Shown here piece by piece: positions 1 through 8,438 of a stretch of DNA of 55,260 bases. The notes beneath the pieces were generated by a model. The model was not told the origin of the DNA. It saw only the letters and a program-made list of their open reading frames with translations, and searched no databases. The stretch comes from an uncultured Clostridia bacterium (GTDB lineage Bacteria > Bacillota > Clostridia > Christensenellales > Aristaeellaceae), in assembly GCA_944333055.1 (NCBI GenBank), contig CALVKT010000065.1:1-55260 (forward strand), read 5' to 3'. Numbering within the stretch: position 1 is the stretch's first letter; every line of letters begins with the position of its first letter. Made by a program: the position numbers and the translations under genes.

Positions 1-1924
1 GCACCTTGACCGTCACCGGCCCGTCCGGCTGCACGTAGCTGTACGTGCCGTCGGCGTGTTCCACGACGGCAATCTCCTTGCCGTCTTCGTCCGTCACCGT
101 CACCTTGACGGTCTCATATCCTTCATCCGGCGTCGGTGTGACGGTCACCTTATCGCCTTCCTGCGGGTCTTTCGGCGTAACCTCTGCAACGCCGCCCTCA
201 GGTGTTTCCACTTTCGGCGGATAGGTCGAAATCACCGGGATCTCCACAGGCGCCTTCTTATATCCGCAGACGCTGCATTCTTCGTGCTTCTCGCCCTTCT
301 CAGCGGTCGTAGCCTCCTTGTCGATCACCCACACAAAGGTATGGGCTGCTTTGTTCAGCTTCGCGCCGCATTCGCACAAATGCCAATGGTCGGCGTCATC
401 CTTTTCCCATTTGGTCAGGTCTGCGGTATGGTCGGCGAGCTTCGCTATTACCGTATCCGCAAGGGTGATTTTCGCTTCAGCGTTTTCGTCACTGAAATAC
501 TTTTTACATACAGAGCAGTACCAATATTCGATGTTATCCTCTGCCGTATGGGTTGCGGCCTTTGCCTCGGTCCTGGTCAGGCTGTGACCGGTGGCGTCAA
601 TGTCCGTGAGCTTCTTAATCTGCTCAGTTGCCCAACTTGCTGCAAAGGTAGCCGTATAGGTGGTCTCACCCTTATCTGTGCAGGTCGGTGCTTTGGTCTG
701 TTGGCTTGTGACGGAGCCTGTTGCCTTTTCTACATGGCTTTGATCGTTTTCGCAGGTGCGGCTTGCGGTGCAAGCGCTTCCGTTATCTGTCCATGTATAT
801 GTGGCTTCGCCATAGTTATGGCCTGTTGCGCTGCCCGCGTCTGTTTTTGTATTCTCAGCGGAGCAGTCATCGCATTTGGCGGTCTCCGTACCGTCCTTAT
901 CACAGGTGGCGTTATTGTCGGAAACATAGTTTGTAAAGCTGTGCGCTGCCGGTGTATCGGTGGCACCACAGCCTGCGCGGTTGCAGATATGCCAGTGACC
1001 GTTTTCATCAAATGCGTCAAAGCTGCCGCTAAAGTCGTGACCGAGGGCCTTGTCCACCGTGCTGGTGAGTTCTGTCTGCCCTGCGGAATCGCTGAAGTTC
1101 TTATTGCAGGCAGAACAAGTCCAGTATTCCACATTGCCATCCTGCTGGCAGGTAGGAGCTTTCGCTTCCGTTTTGGTCAATGTTCCGGCGTGGTTGCCGA
1201 AATCCAACGTGCCGTATGCGCTGCCGCAGTTGGTGCAGACCGCCTTGTCTGTACAGGTGGCTGTTCCGCCGGTGTGCTGGCAAGTCTCTTTGCAGTTCTT
1301 ACAAGCACCGTTTTCCCAGTCGTGGATCATTGTGACCGGTGTGCCGCTTGGGACGCCCGCATCGTCTATGTTCAGCGTGCAGGGGATGGTTAAGGTCTTC
1401 AGGTTGATACAGCCAGCAAACACATATTCTCCTATACTCGCCACGCTCTCCAGGATCGTCACGCTTTCCAAGCTGGTGCAGTTCATAAACGCATAGGTTC
1501 CTATGCTCTCCACGCCTTCCGGGATCGTCACGCTTTCCAAGCTGTTGCAGTTCATAAACGCATAGTCTCCTATGCTCTCCACGCCTTCCGGGATCGTCAC
1601 GCTCGTCAAGCTGGTGCAGTCACGAAACGCATCGTTTTCTATGCTCTCCACGCCTTCCTGGATCGTCACGCTCTTCAAGCCGGTGCAGCCAGTAAACGCT
1701 AAGCCTCCTATGCGCGTCACAGAATATCCGCCCAGTGTTGCCGGGATCGTCAGGTCTGTGGCACTGCCCTCATATAGTATGATCTTGGCTGTCTTGGCTG
1801 TCTCGTCGATCACCTCATACATATAATCCCCCTCAGTCGCTGCCGAGGCGGTCATGGGGAAAAGCCACGCGCACAGCAGCAGACTCATCAGCATGCCCAG
1901 TCCCCGTTTTATTTTTCCGCTCAT
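1..1924 (-). CDS. BspA-like leucine-rich-repeat cell-surface protein (3' end beyond window)
   Basis: Minus-strand reading frame open from the ATG at 1924 to the window edge, 641 codons visible. The start follows GGAGG by eight bases and opens with a typical signal peptide (MSGKIKRGLGMLMSLLLCAW, then an Ala-Ser-Ala cleavage region). Residues about 45-170 are 23-residue LRR_5/BspA repeats with the pattern L.SVTIPEGVESIGDYAF..C. Residues about 175-545 hold Cys-X2-Cys pairs and GH-type repeats common in clostridial surface proteins. The last 90 visible residues form a beta-rich repeat domain (VTPTPDEGYETVKVTVTDED). Such proteins usually end in a cell-wall anchor or SLH domains, which would lie off the window; that is inference. 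BspA-type proteins are associated with adhesion in host-associated bacteria, but no ligand can be inferred here. The upstream leader is unusual and is described separately. Confidence 0.9.
   Translation of the reverse strand, partial: MSGKIKRGLGMLMSLLLCAWLFPMTASAATEGDYMYEVIDETAKTAKIILYEGSATDLTIPATLGGYSVTRIGGLAFTGCTGLKSVTIQEGVESIENDAFRDCTSLTSVTIPEGVESIGDYAFMNCNSLESVTIPEGVESIGTYAFMNCTSLESVTILESVASIGEYVFAGCINLKTLTIPCTLNIDDAGVPSGTPVTMIHDWENGACKNCKETCQHTGGTATCTDKAVCTNCGSAYGTLDFGNHAGTLTKTEAKAPTCQQDGNVEYWTCSACNKNFSDSAGQTELTSTVDKALGHDFSGSFDAFDENGHWHICNRAGCGATDTPAAHSFTNYVSDNNATCDKDGTETAKCDDCSAENTKTDAGSATGHNYGEATYTWTDNGSACTASRTCENDQSHVEKATGSVTSQQTKAPTCTDKGETTYTATFAASWATEQIKKLTDIDATGHSLTRTEAKAATHTAEDNIEYWYCSVCKKYFSDENAEAKITLADTVIAKLADHTADLTKWEKDDADHWHLCECGAKLNKAAHTFVWVIDKEATTAEKGEKHEECSVCGYKKAPVEIPVISTYPPKVETPEGGVAEVTPKDPQEGDKVTVTPTPDEGYETVKVTVTDEDGKEIAVVEHADGTYSYVQPDGPVTVKV
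1380..1740 (-). repeat. Tandem 69-bp repeats encoding LRR_5 units
   Basis: About five 69-base units, each encoding one 23-residue leucine-rich repeat of the surface protein. Neighbouring units between about 1440 and 1690 are nearly identical in DNA as well as protein (the stretch encoding VTIPEGVESIG recurs), suggesting recent expansion by unequal recombination. This is coding repeat, not a CRISPR array: there are no variable spacers of constant size. Confidence 0.8.
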
Positions 1925-2004
1925 TTCAATGCCTCCATTTCTCAGTCTGCGGCTTTGCCCCTGTCCAAACCGCAGGATGTGTTCTGATTTCTCAATTCAT
2001 GTAT

Positions 2005-2190
<186 letters not shown>

Positions 2191-2210
2191 TTGTATTCAA
2201 TGGGTTCCTT

Positions 2211-2240
2211 ATTTTAACATATTCCCCGCGGGGATTACAA
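2211..2240 (-). promoter_or_regulatory. Candidate promoter P1 of the surface-protein gene
   Basis: TTGTAA (2235-2240), 18-base spacer containing the palindrome CCCCGCGGGG, and TAAAAT (2211-2216). The expected start is near 2204, upstream of the leader ATG, so only this promoter would give a transcript containing the whole leader ORF. Confidence 0.5.
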
Positions 2241-2244
2241 GCGC

Positions 2245-2292
2245 TTTCCCGGCTTTTTGAAAGAAATGTTTCCCGGCTTTTTGAAAGAAATG
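2245..2292. repeat. Perfect 24-bp tandem duplication
   Basis: Two exact adjacent copies of a 24-base unit beginning TTTCCCGGCTTTTTG, immediately upstream of promoter P1. It could be a duplicated operator or just a replication slip; nothing in it identifies a regulator. Confidence 0.85.
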
Positions 2293-2311
2293 TACGCAAA
2301 AAAGTGTATGC

Positions 2312-2342
2312 AAAAGGCCGCCCGGCGCTGCTGCCGGACGGC
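2312..2342 (-). terminator. Intrinsic terminator after the LCP gene
   Basis: Minus-strand hairpin GCCGTCCGGC / GCCGGGCGGC (one G-U pair) followed by C and TTTT, about 20 bases past the LCP stop codon. It separates that gene from the surface-protein leader. Confidence 0.75.
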
Positions 2343-2361
2343 TCGCCCTGTTGTCATGCCT

Positions 2362-3225
2362 TCATTCCGCCGTCTCGTCTTCGGGCAGGCCCAGCCGCGC
2401 GCGCAGGTACGCCCGGCTCTGCGCCTCGTCAAAGATCAGCCCGGAATTGCCGTGGCTGTCCTTGCCGTAGCGGTACGTGCCCTCCTCCGGGATCGAGCAG
2501 GTCTGCACCTGCGCGTCCAGCAGCGAGAGCGCCTTGAGCGCCAGCTCCAGCTGCTGCCCGGAGGAGAGATCCGTGCGGTACATGTCCAGCACGTCGTTGA
2601 GCAGCGTCATCGCCCGCAGCGGCGAGATGTCGCGCAGCTCGTCCATCAAGGCGCGCAGCACGTTGCCCTGCCGTCCCTGCCGGCCGAAGTCGTTGTCCAG
2701 GCTCCGGCAGCGCATGTAGTAGAGCGCCTGCGCGCCGTTGATGCGGCACGCGCCCGCGTGCAGCGGGTATCCGGCGTATTCCCCGGCGTGATGGCGGAGG
2801 TATTCGGCCTCCTCCTCGGAGAGCGTCACCTCGATGCCGCCCACGGCGTTGATCACATCCACCGCGCCGGAGAAGTTGATGACGAAGTGCCCGCTGATGG
2901 GCAGGCCGAACGCCTCCTCGATGTAGCGCACGAGCGCCTGCTCGCCCTCCTGCGAGCGCACCAGCGTGTTGAGCTTCACCGTGCCCTTGCGGTAGGACGG
3001 CTCGACGATGCTGTCGCGCGCAAAGGAGGTGAACGTCAGCCGGTCTTCGCCGTAATCCAGCGTGGCGAGGATGATGGCGTCGCTGCGCGCGCCGCCCTCC
3101 TCGTTGAGCCCCCAGCCGTCCACGCCCACCAGCAGATAATGCACCATGTCCGCCGCGCGCGCGGGCGCGAATCCGCCCAGCAGCAGGCACAGGCACAGCG
3201 CGGCGGCAAATAGCCCGCGGCGCAT
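2362..3225 (-). CDS. LytR-CpsA-Psr (LCP) family protein, 287 aa
   Basis: LCP proteins are extracytoplasmic, membrane-anchored phosphotransferases that attach anionic glycopolymers from undecaprenyl carriers to peptidoglycan. The start is the ATG at 3225, after AAAGGAAGGG, giving MRRGLFAAALCLCLLLGGFA as signal peptide or membrane anchor; an in-frame longer start lacks this logic. The domain spans about residues 28-200 with recognisable blocks: YLLVGVDGW, ARSDAIILATLD, SFARDS (the conserved Arg-Asp), INFSGAVDVINAVGGIEV and RSLDNDFGRQGRQ. It is short for the family and has little beyond the LCP domain. The CofE-like gene is 49 bases upstream on the same strand, so the two are probably cotranscribed. 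Which glycopolymer it handles cannot be told. Confidence 0.85.
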   Translation of the reverse strand: MRRGLFAAALCLCLLLGGFAPARAADMVHYLLVGVDGWGLNEEGGARSDAIILATLDYGEDRLTFTSFARDSIVEPSYRKGTVKLNTLVRSQEGEQALVRYIEEAFGLPISGHFVINFSGAVDVINAVGGIEVTLSEEEAEYLRHHAGEYAGYPLHAGACRINGAQALYYMRCRSLDNDFGRQGRQGNVLRALMDELRDISPLRAMTLLNDVLDMYRTDLSSGQQLELALKALSLLDAQVQTCSIPEEGTYRYGKDSHGNSGLIFDEAQSRAYLRARLGLPEDETAE

Positions 3226-3274
3226 GGCGTCCCTTCCTTTCCCGTCATATCTGCGCGCCCGGAAGCCGCGCGCG

Positions 3275-4471
3275 TCAGTCATTCGTGTAGTTGTCAAAGT
3301 AGCCCTGAATGTAGACGATCGGGGTGCCCTTGTCGCCGGAGCCGGAGGTCAGGTCGCACAGGGAGCCGATCAGATCGGTCAGGCGGCGCGGCGTGGTGCC
3401 CTGCGCGGCCATGTTGCCCACGAGGCTGCTGCCGTCCTTCTGGCGAATCCGGTCGAGGATGGCGTCGCGCAGCGCCTCGCCGGAGAGGCCCGCAAAGTCG
3501 TTGTCGGCCAGATACTTGAGCTTGAGCTCGTTGGGCGTGCCCTCCAGCCCCGCCGTGTACGCCGGGGAGACGACCGGATCGGCCAATTCCCAGATCTTGC
3601 CGACCGGGTCCTTGAACGCGCCGTCGCCGTAGACCATCACCTCGATGTGCCTGCCCGTGAGCGCCAGCAGCTTCTCCTGAATCTCATCGACCAGCCCCTG
3701 ACAGTCGCGCGGGAAGAGCTTCACCTTGTCCTCGGTGGACTTGTTGGAGCCCAGCAGGCCGTACCGCGCGTTGAAGCCGCTGCCGTTCACCGGCGCGTTC
3801 ATGATCTCGTCAAGGCCATACACGCGCTGCGCGCCGGCCGCCTTGAGCAGCCGCTTCGTGCGCGCGCGGGTGTGGATGTCACAGGTGAGCACGTTCCCGG
3901 TATACGGCAGGATGGCGCGCGGATCGTTGGCGAAGATGACCTCGACCTCCGCGCCCGCCTCGCGGATCAGGTCCGCGTAGTAATCGATGTAATCCACGCC
4001 CGTGAACGGGTGCTTGATGCTGCCAAAGAGCTCGCGATAGCGCGCCAGCGTCAGCACGTCGCTGTAGGGGTTGATGCCCTTCTCGTCGAGCAGGTCGAGG
4101 TCAAGCAGATGGTTGCCGACCTCGTCGGACGGATAGCTGAGCATCAGCACGACCTTCGAGGCGCCCCTGGCGATGCCGCGCAGGCAGACGGCGAAGCGGT
4201 TGCGGCTGAGAATCGGGAAGATCACGCCGATGGTGCCGCCGCCCAGCTTGGCGCGGACGTCGGCGGCGATGTCCGACACGCAGGCGTAATTGCCCTGCGC
4301 GCGGGCGACGATGGCTTCCGTCATGGCGACGACGTCGCGGTCGCGAGGCTGCAGGCCGTCCTCGCGCATCGCGTCCAGGATCGCGCCGGTGACGATCTTC
4401 ACCAGGTCGTCGCCCTCGCGGATGATGGGTGCGCGAACGCCCATGGAAACAGTACCGATCATGCGGCTCAT
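3275..4471 (-). CDS. CofE-like (F420-0:gamma-glutamyl ligase family) protein, 398 aa
   Basis: Resembles the COG1478/CofE family, whose founding members add glutamate to coenzyme F420-0 using GTP. Seen in the sequence: an N-terminal VRAPIIREGDDLVKIV block, VVAMTEAIVARAQGNY, a mid-protein NDPRAILPYTGNVLTCDIHTR block, and conserved GLLGSNKSTEDKVKLFPRDC and MVYGDGAFKDPVGKIWELAD segments. The protein is longer than archaeal CofE (about 250 residues), as in the Firmicute branch. No other F420-biosynthesis gene is in the window, so the true acceptor may be different; the adjacent LCP gene hints weakly at an envelope role. The ATG at 4471 follows GAGGAG. A good promoter lies directly upstream. Confidence 0.7.
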   Translation of the reverse strand: MSRMIGTVSMGVRAPIIREGDDLVKIVTGAILDAMREDGLQPRDRDVVAMTEAIVARAQGNYACVSDIAADVRAKLGGGTIGVIFPILSRNRFAVCLRGIARGASKVVLMLSYPSDEVGNHLLDLDLLDEKGINPYSDVLTLARYRELFGSIKHPFTGVDYIDYYADLIREAGAEVEVIFANDPRAILPYTGNVLTCDIHTRARTKRLLKAAGAQRVYGLDEIMNAPVNGSGFNARYGLLGSNKSTEDKVKLFPRDCQGLVDEIQEKLLALTGRHIEVMVYGDGAFKDPVGKIWELADPVVSPAYTAGLEGTPNELKLKYLADNDFAGLSGEALRDAILDRIRQKDGSSLVGNMAAQGTTPRRLTDLIGSLCDLTSGSGDKGTPIVYIQGYFDNYTND

Positions 4472-4532
4472 GTTGTCAACACTCCTCAAAAATATGCAGG
4501 ATTGCGCGCATTGCGCGCAGATGGTCGCCTCT

Positions 4533-4562
4533 ATTATACTACAGGATTTGCCGTCTTGTAAA
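4533..4562 (-). promoter_or_regulatory. Promoter of the CofE-like/LCP operon
   Basis: TTTACA (4557-4562), 18-base spacer, perfect TATAAT (4533-4538) on the minus strand, about 60 bases before the CofE-like start. The short leader has a GC-alternating duplication (ATTGCGCGC twice, about 4501-4519). Confidence 0.75.
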
Positions 4563-4659
4563 ATGAAAACGGTCAAAACCCGCCCGGCTCACAAAAAAAG
4601 CCTGTTCCTCCAGCCTCTTCCACGCCCCGACCCGTCTCGCGCCGCGGCCCGGACAGGCA

Positions 4660-4695
4660 AAACGCGGGAGCCGGCACAGGCCGCCTCCCGCGTTT
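4660..4695 (-). terminator. Intrinsic terminator of the RraA/TRAP operon
   Basis: Perfect 11-bp stem AAACGCGGGAG / CTCCCGCGTTT with a 14-base loop, followed by a T-rich TTTTGCC on the minus strand, about 30 bases after the RraA-like stop. Confidence 0.8.
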
Positions 4696-4726
4696 GCATG
4701 GTTCTGTTTCGTCCGCACGGCCGCGC

Positions 4727-5659
4727 TCAGAGCGCGGACTGGGTGTCGTTGGGGTCGCCGTTTCGGGCCAGGTCGTATTCCTTGCTCCAGTCGATGTCGC
4801 GATACGGCTCGCCGCGCGGGTCGGTGCGAATCCAGTCCGTCAGCAGATCGAGCATCTCCTCGGTCCACGTGTTCTTGTCGATCTGCGCCGTCGTGAAGCG
4901 GTTGGCCGTGATCATCTCAAAGCCGAACATGTCCTTCACCTGCGTCTTCGCGCCGTTCTCGACCACCTCCACCACCAGGTGCGGCGGGATGAAGAGCACG
5001 CCGCCCGAACAGCCGTACACGACATCGCCCGGCAGGCACAGCGCCGCATGCTCGCCGCTGCCGATGCGCGTGGGCGCGTTCATGCTGATCATGACGAAAT
5101 CCCGAATCGGCGTCGGATCGATGCCGCGGTAGTACACCTGCACGTCCGGCACCGCCTGCATCTGCTCGATGTCGCGGATGCCGCCCCAGATGACCGCGCC
5201 GCCCGTGCGCGTCTTCGTGCGGATGGCGGTCGTCAGGTTGCCGCCCAGGAACGTGCCCTTGTAGACCTTGTCGTACATGTCCACCACGGCCACGTCCCGA
5301 TCCGTCAGGCTGTCGATGAGCCACTGATTGGGCGTGCCCGTTCGGCCCTCCGCCTTCGCCTGTGCGAAGCTGGTCTCGTAATAGTCCGGACGCGTCTGCG
5401 CGTACACGGCCGTCACCGCGCGGCCGATCAGCTTGCGATTGAGCGAGCCGTCCGCCTTGAACTCCGGATGCAGGCTCTTCATCGGCACGAACTGATTCTC
5501 GTAGCCCTTGACGAAGATCGGCTTCCACAGCTCTTCGAGCGTCATGCCGTACAGGGCGTCCAGATATTTGTCCGGCACCCTCGGCCGGCCGTCGGCAAAG
5601 CGCTCCCCCTTCCACTGTGGCGTGAGCGCAATGACATCCTCAGGATGAGCGAATCGCAT
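4727..5659 (-). CDS. RraA-like / HMG-aldolase family protein, 310 aa
   Basis: Member of the RraA-like fold, which includes 4-hydroxy-4-methyl-2-oxoglutarate aldolases and related 2-oxo-acid lyases, and was formerly annotated as demethylmenaquinone methyltransferase. The diagnostic GG.RD motif is present as GGAVIWGGIRDIEQMQ (Arg-Asp bind substrate and metal in the aldolases), followed by the CLPGDVVYGCSGGVLFIPP strand region. It is about 80 residues longer than canonical RraA owing to an N-terminal extension of about 120 residues, so it belongs to a long subfamily. The ATG at 5659 follows AAGGAGG by six bases. It sits 39 bases downstream of the TRAP permease gene and closes that operon, suggesting action on the imported acid. 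The exact substrate is unknown. Confidence 0.8.
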   Translation of the reverse strand: MRFAHPEDVIALTPQWKGERFADGRPRVPDKYLDALYGMTLEELWKPIFVKGYENQFVPMKSLHPEFKADGSLNRKLIGRAVTAVYAQTRPDYYETSFAQAKAEGRTGTPNQWLIDSLTDRDVAVVDMYDKVYKGTFLGGNLTTAIRTKTRTGGAVIWGGIRDIEQMQAVPDVQVYYRGIDPTPIRDFVMISMNAPTRIGSGEHAALCLPGDVVYGCSGGVLFIPPHLVVEVVENGAKTQVKDMFGFEMITANRFTTAQIDKNTWTEEMLDLLTDWIRTDPRGEPYRDIDWSKEYDLARNGDPNDTQSAL

Positions 5660-5698
5660 GGTATCCTCCTTCGCGCCTTTCGGCATGCTGTGATGAAA

Positions 5699-6967
5699 TC
5701 AATAGAACGGCATCGGAATGAAGATGAGCATGATCAGCGTCAGCACCATCAGCCCATAGAAGGGCAGCATGCAGCGGGTCAGCTTGCCGATCTTGATGCC
5801 TGAGACGCCCGAAGCCGTGTACAGCGCCGCGCCGACCGGCGGGGTCAGCAGGCCGATGCCCAGATTGAGGATCATGCAGACGCCGAACTGGACGAGGCTG
5901 TAGTCGAGGGTCGTGAGGATCGGGACGACGATCGGCGTGAGGATCAACAGGATGGAGCTGATGCTCATGAAGCAGCCCAGGAACAGGATGACCAGATGGA
6001 TCAGGATGACGATCGCGTACTTATTGCTCGTCAGGGAGAGCACAAAGTCGGCGATCATCTTCGGGATGCGCAGGTACGCCAGAATCCAGCCGAACGCGTT
6101 GGCGATGGCCAGCAGGATCATGATCGTGGAGAGCGTCTTGATCGCGGCGGACGCGATGGCGTAGTAGCGGGAGAGCGGGACGTCCCGATACAGGAAGAAC
6201 GCGCAGATGAACGACCAGAGCACGGCGAGGGCGGCGGATTCCGTGGCCGTCATGATGCCCGCCGAGACGCCGACGAAGATGATGACGATCGTCATCAGGC
6301 CGCCGAATCCGGAGGCAAACGCCTTGCACGCCCGTTTCAGGCTGAATTTCTTGTTGCTCGCATATCCCTTGATGCGGGCGTAGATGTAGCTGTACACCGC
6401 CAGCACGCCGGCCAGGAACAGGCCCGCGGGCAGGCCCGCCGTGAACATCGCGCCCACGGAGACGCCCGCCGTCACCGCGTAGATGACCATGTTGTGGCTG
6501 GGCGGGATGAGCATGCCCTGCACGGCGGTGGCGCAGGTCAGGGATGTGGCAAACTCATGCGTGAAGCCCTGGCTCATCATCAGCTTGGCCTCCAGCGGGC
6601 CGAGCGCGGCGATATCCGCCGGCGCCGAGCCGGAGATGCCGCCAAAGAAGACGGAGGCCAGCACGTTGACCAGCGCGGAACCGCCGTGCAGCCAGCCGAC
6701 CAGCGCGTCGGCCAGCTCGACCAATCGGTCGCCGATGCCGCCCTGATTGATCATCTCGCCGCTGAGGATGAAGAACGGCACGGCCATGAACGTGAAATTC
6801 GACACGCCGCCGACCGTGTACTGCACGATCAGCTCCAGCGGCAGGTCCAGATACAGATAGGTGGCCGCGGCGGCAAGCCCCATGGAGACGGCGACGCTGA
6901 CCCGGCAGATCAGCAGGCCGAGGAATACGCCGACCAGAATGACGACCGCAATGACTTCCTGACTCAC
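5699..6967 (-). CDS. dctM: TRAP transporter large permease subunit, 422 aa
   Basis: Large membrane subunit of a tripartite ATP-independent periplasmic-type transporter, which imports organic acids such as sialic, uronic or C4-dicarboxylic acids driven by sodium or proton gradients. About twelve hydrophobic helices cover the whole length. Family blocks are clear: VPFFILSGEMINQGGI, FFGGISGSAPADIAALGPLE, GMLIPPSHNMVIYA and the C-terminal GIGLLTPPVGAALYTASGVS. Length is normal for DctM. The GTG start at 6967 follows GGAGG and overlaps the dctQ stop codon by four bases (GTGA), the usual sign of translational coupling. No solute-binding DctP subunit is found nearby. Confidence 0.93.
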   Translation of the reverse strand: MSQEVIAVVILVGVFLGLLICRVSVAVSMGLAAAATYLYLDLPLELIVQYTVGGVSNFTFMAVPFFILSGEMINQGGIGDRLVELADALVGWLHGGSALVNVLASVFFGGISGSAPADIAALGPLEAKLMMSQGFTHEFATSLTCATAVQGMLIPPSHNMVIYAVTAGVSVGAMFTAGLPAGLFLAGVLAVYSYIYARIKGYASNKKFSLKRACKAFASGFGGLMTIVIIFVGVSAGIMTATESAALAVLWSFICAFFLYRDVPLSRYYAIASAAIKTLSTIMILLAIANAFGWILAYLRIPKMIADFVLSLTSNKYAIVILIHLVILFLGCFMSISSILLILTPIVVPILTTLDYSLVQFGVCMILNLGIGLLTPPVGAALYTASGVSGIKIGKLTRCMLPFYGLMVLTLIMLIFIPMPFY

Positions 6968-7416
6968 GCCTGCTCGCCTCCCTTCATCCCATTTTTCTGC
7001 TGCTCCCTGGCGTAGAGTTCAACGATGTAGACCGCGCCGTTGAAGAGCATGAACAGGCCGCCGGCCACGGCGCTGGCGTATTGCAGGCCCACCGGCACGC
7101 GGAACGCGGAGAGCAGGGAACCCCAGGTCATCATCGAGAGCGCAACGCCGTAGCGCACCATGATGTAGCCAAAGACCATCGTCGCCAGACAACCGAAGTA
7201 CTTGAAGAACAGCAGCACCTTCGGCGAGGCGAATGCGTCCACGATCTCCACCTTGACGTGGGCGTCGTTGCGCACGCCCAGCGCGATGGAGAACATGGCG
7301 AACCAGACCATGGCGAAGATGGCGAACTGTTCCGTCCAGGAGGGCACCTTGTTGAAGAAGTAGCGCCCGAAGACCATGATGATGATGGAGACCGTCTGCG
7401 CGGTGAGCAGCACCAC
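6964..7416 (-). CDS. dctQ: TRAP transporter small permease subunit (start codon unclear), about 150 aa
   Basis: Small four-helix subunit partnering DctM. Seen: VFGRYFFNKVPSWTEQFAIF, the family's conserved W(S/T)E block, then VWFAMFSIALGVRNDAHVKVEIV. The first canonical start is the GTG at 7416, but coding similarity appears to begin about eleven codons earlier (reading CNSIINFICVVLLTAQ), right after a good AAAGGAG near 7452, where no ATG, GTG or TTG is in frame. Either the start codon has been lost, initiation uses an unusual codon, or there is a sequence error. The usual upstream dctP gene is missing; an IclR gene lies there instead. The function may therefore be impaired. Confidence 0.8.
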   Translation of the reverse strand: MVLLTAQTVSIIIMVFGRYFFNKVPSWTEQFAIFAMVWFAMFSIALGVRNDAHVKVEIVDAFASPKVLLFFKYFGCLATMVFGYIMVRYGVALSMMTWGSLLSAFRVPVGLQYASAVAGGLFMLFNGAVYIVELYAREQQKNGMKGGEQA

Positions 7417-7631
7417 GCAGATGAAGTTGATGATCGAATTGCAGATAAACTCCTTTCAAAATGATGTCGGTTTGCCATCCGTCCGGCAAATCCTTTTGTC
7501 CCATGATACCGTTCGATTCCCTTTTTTGTAAATAGGTGAGACTTGTTCTTTTTGGTATTATTTTGTGAATTTGTGCCGAAAATTCTGTCTATTCCAACCC
7601 GCAATCCCTACATCGCGGAAGCACGCTTTCC

Positions 7632-8438
7632 TCACGCCTCCTCTCCGTCTTCCGCCTTGTCGTCCGCTTCCCGGAAGATCAGACGCCGGCTGATCTCCTG
7701 GGCCGCGATCTTGCCCTTGCCGATCACGCGCTGCCGCATCTGGGGCGAATCTCGTCTGTTGGCGTAGAGCACGCCGATGGCCCCCACCGTGCGCTTGCCG
7801 TCCCAGATGCGAAACGCAAAGGACTGGCGCTGTTCTCCCACGTTGTCCACATGCGCATACCCCTGCTGGCGAATCGCCTTGAGCCTGCGCGCAAACGCCT
7901 CCTGCTCCTGAATCGCGCACCCGCGCTGCTTGCAGCGGTCGTACACCCGGCTCAAATTCTCCGCGTCCATGTAGGCCATCATCATCTGGCCGGTCGCCGT
8001 CGTCTCCAGGCTGCCCCGGACAATCTCGCTGTCCTTGAAGTCGAACCGCTCGTCGCCGTCGATGTACATGATGATGTACTTGATGCCGTCGCACGCCACA
8101 GACAACAGCACGCTCTCATCGAGCTGCTTGTTGAGCCAGCGAATCACCGGCGCGCAGATCTCCACGAGCGACTCCTGATAGCGGCCGTATCGCGTGAGCA
8201 TGTACGCCGTGGGCCCCAGGCGATAGCCCTCCCGACGCGATATCTTCTCGACGAGCAGCGACTCCTGCAGCGTTTCCAGGATGTGGTAACAGGTCGTCTT
8301 GTTGATGTCCAGATCCCGCGCGATGTCGTGCAGCGCGACGGGCTTCTCCGGCTCGTTGGAGAGATACAGCAGGATATCGACCGCTTTCTGGATGGACTTG
8401 ATTCTGCGACGAGAGCGGCTGCTACTTCTCGCGCACAT
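7632..8438 (-). CDS. IclR-family transcriptional regulator with rearranged 5' end, about 268 aa
   Basis: IclR regulators have an N-terminal winged helix and a C-terminal effector domain and often control sugar-acid and aromatic-acid catabolism. The helix-turn-helix is at residues about 13-75 (IKSIQKAVDILLYL, PVALHDIARDLDINKTTCYHILETLQ). The effector domain follows (RWLNKQLDESVLLSVACDGIKYIIMYI ... GAIGVLYANRRD). Family similarity starts at IKSIQ (about 8403), directly at the point where the antisense strand becomes the remnant of a sugar kinase. The only canonical start upstream, ATG at 8438, would add twelve residues copied from the antisense kinase and has no clear ribosome site. The gene's own start thus seems to have been replaced. 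It lies in the same orientation as dctQ-dctM and probably regulates that operon. Confidence 0.85.
   Translation of the reverse strand: MCARSSSRSRRRIKSIQKAVDILLYLSNEPEKPVALHDIARDLDINKTTCYHILETLQESLLVEKISRREGYRLGPTAYMLTRYGRYQESLVEICAPVIRWLNKQLDESVLLSVACDGIKYIIMYIDGDERFDFKDSEIVRGSLETTATGQMMMAYMDAENLSRVYDRCKQRGCAIQEQEAFARRLKAIRQQGYAHVDNVGEQRQSFAFRIWDGKRTVGAIGVLYANRRDSPQMRQRVIGKGKIAAQEISRRLIFREADDKAEDGEEA

Noticed and set aside
1380-1740. Regular repeats suggestive of a CRISPR array
   Set aside because: The units are contiguous 69-base coding repeats without spacers and translate to LRR_5 repeats.
56-1826. Long open frames on the plus strand over the left end
   Set aside because: They are antisense to the surface-protein gene, which has signal peptide, ribosome site and clear LRR repeats; the plus frames have Cys/Arg-rich composition without family features.
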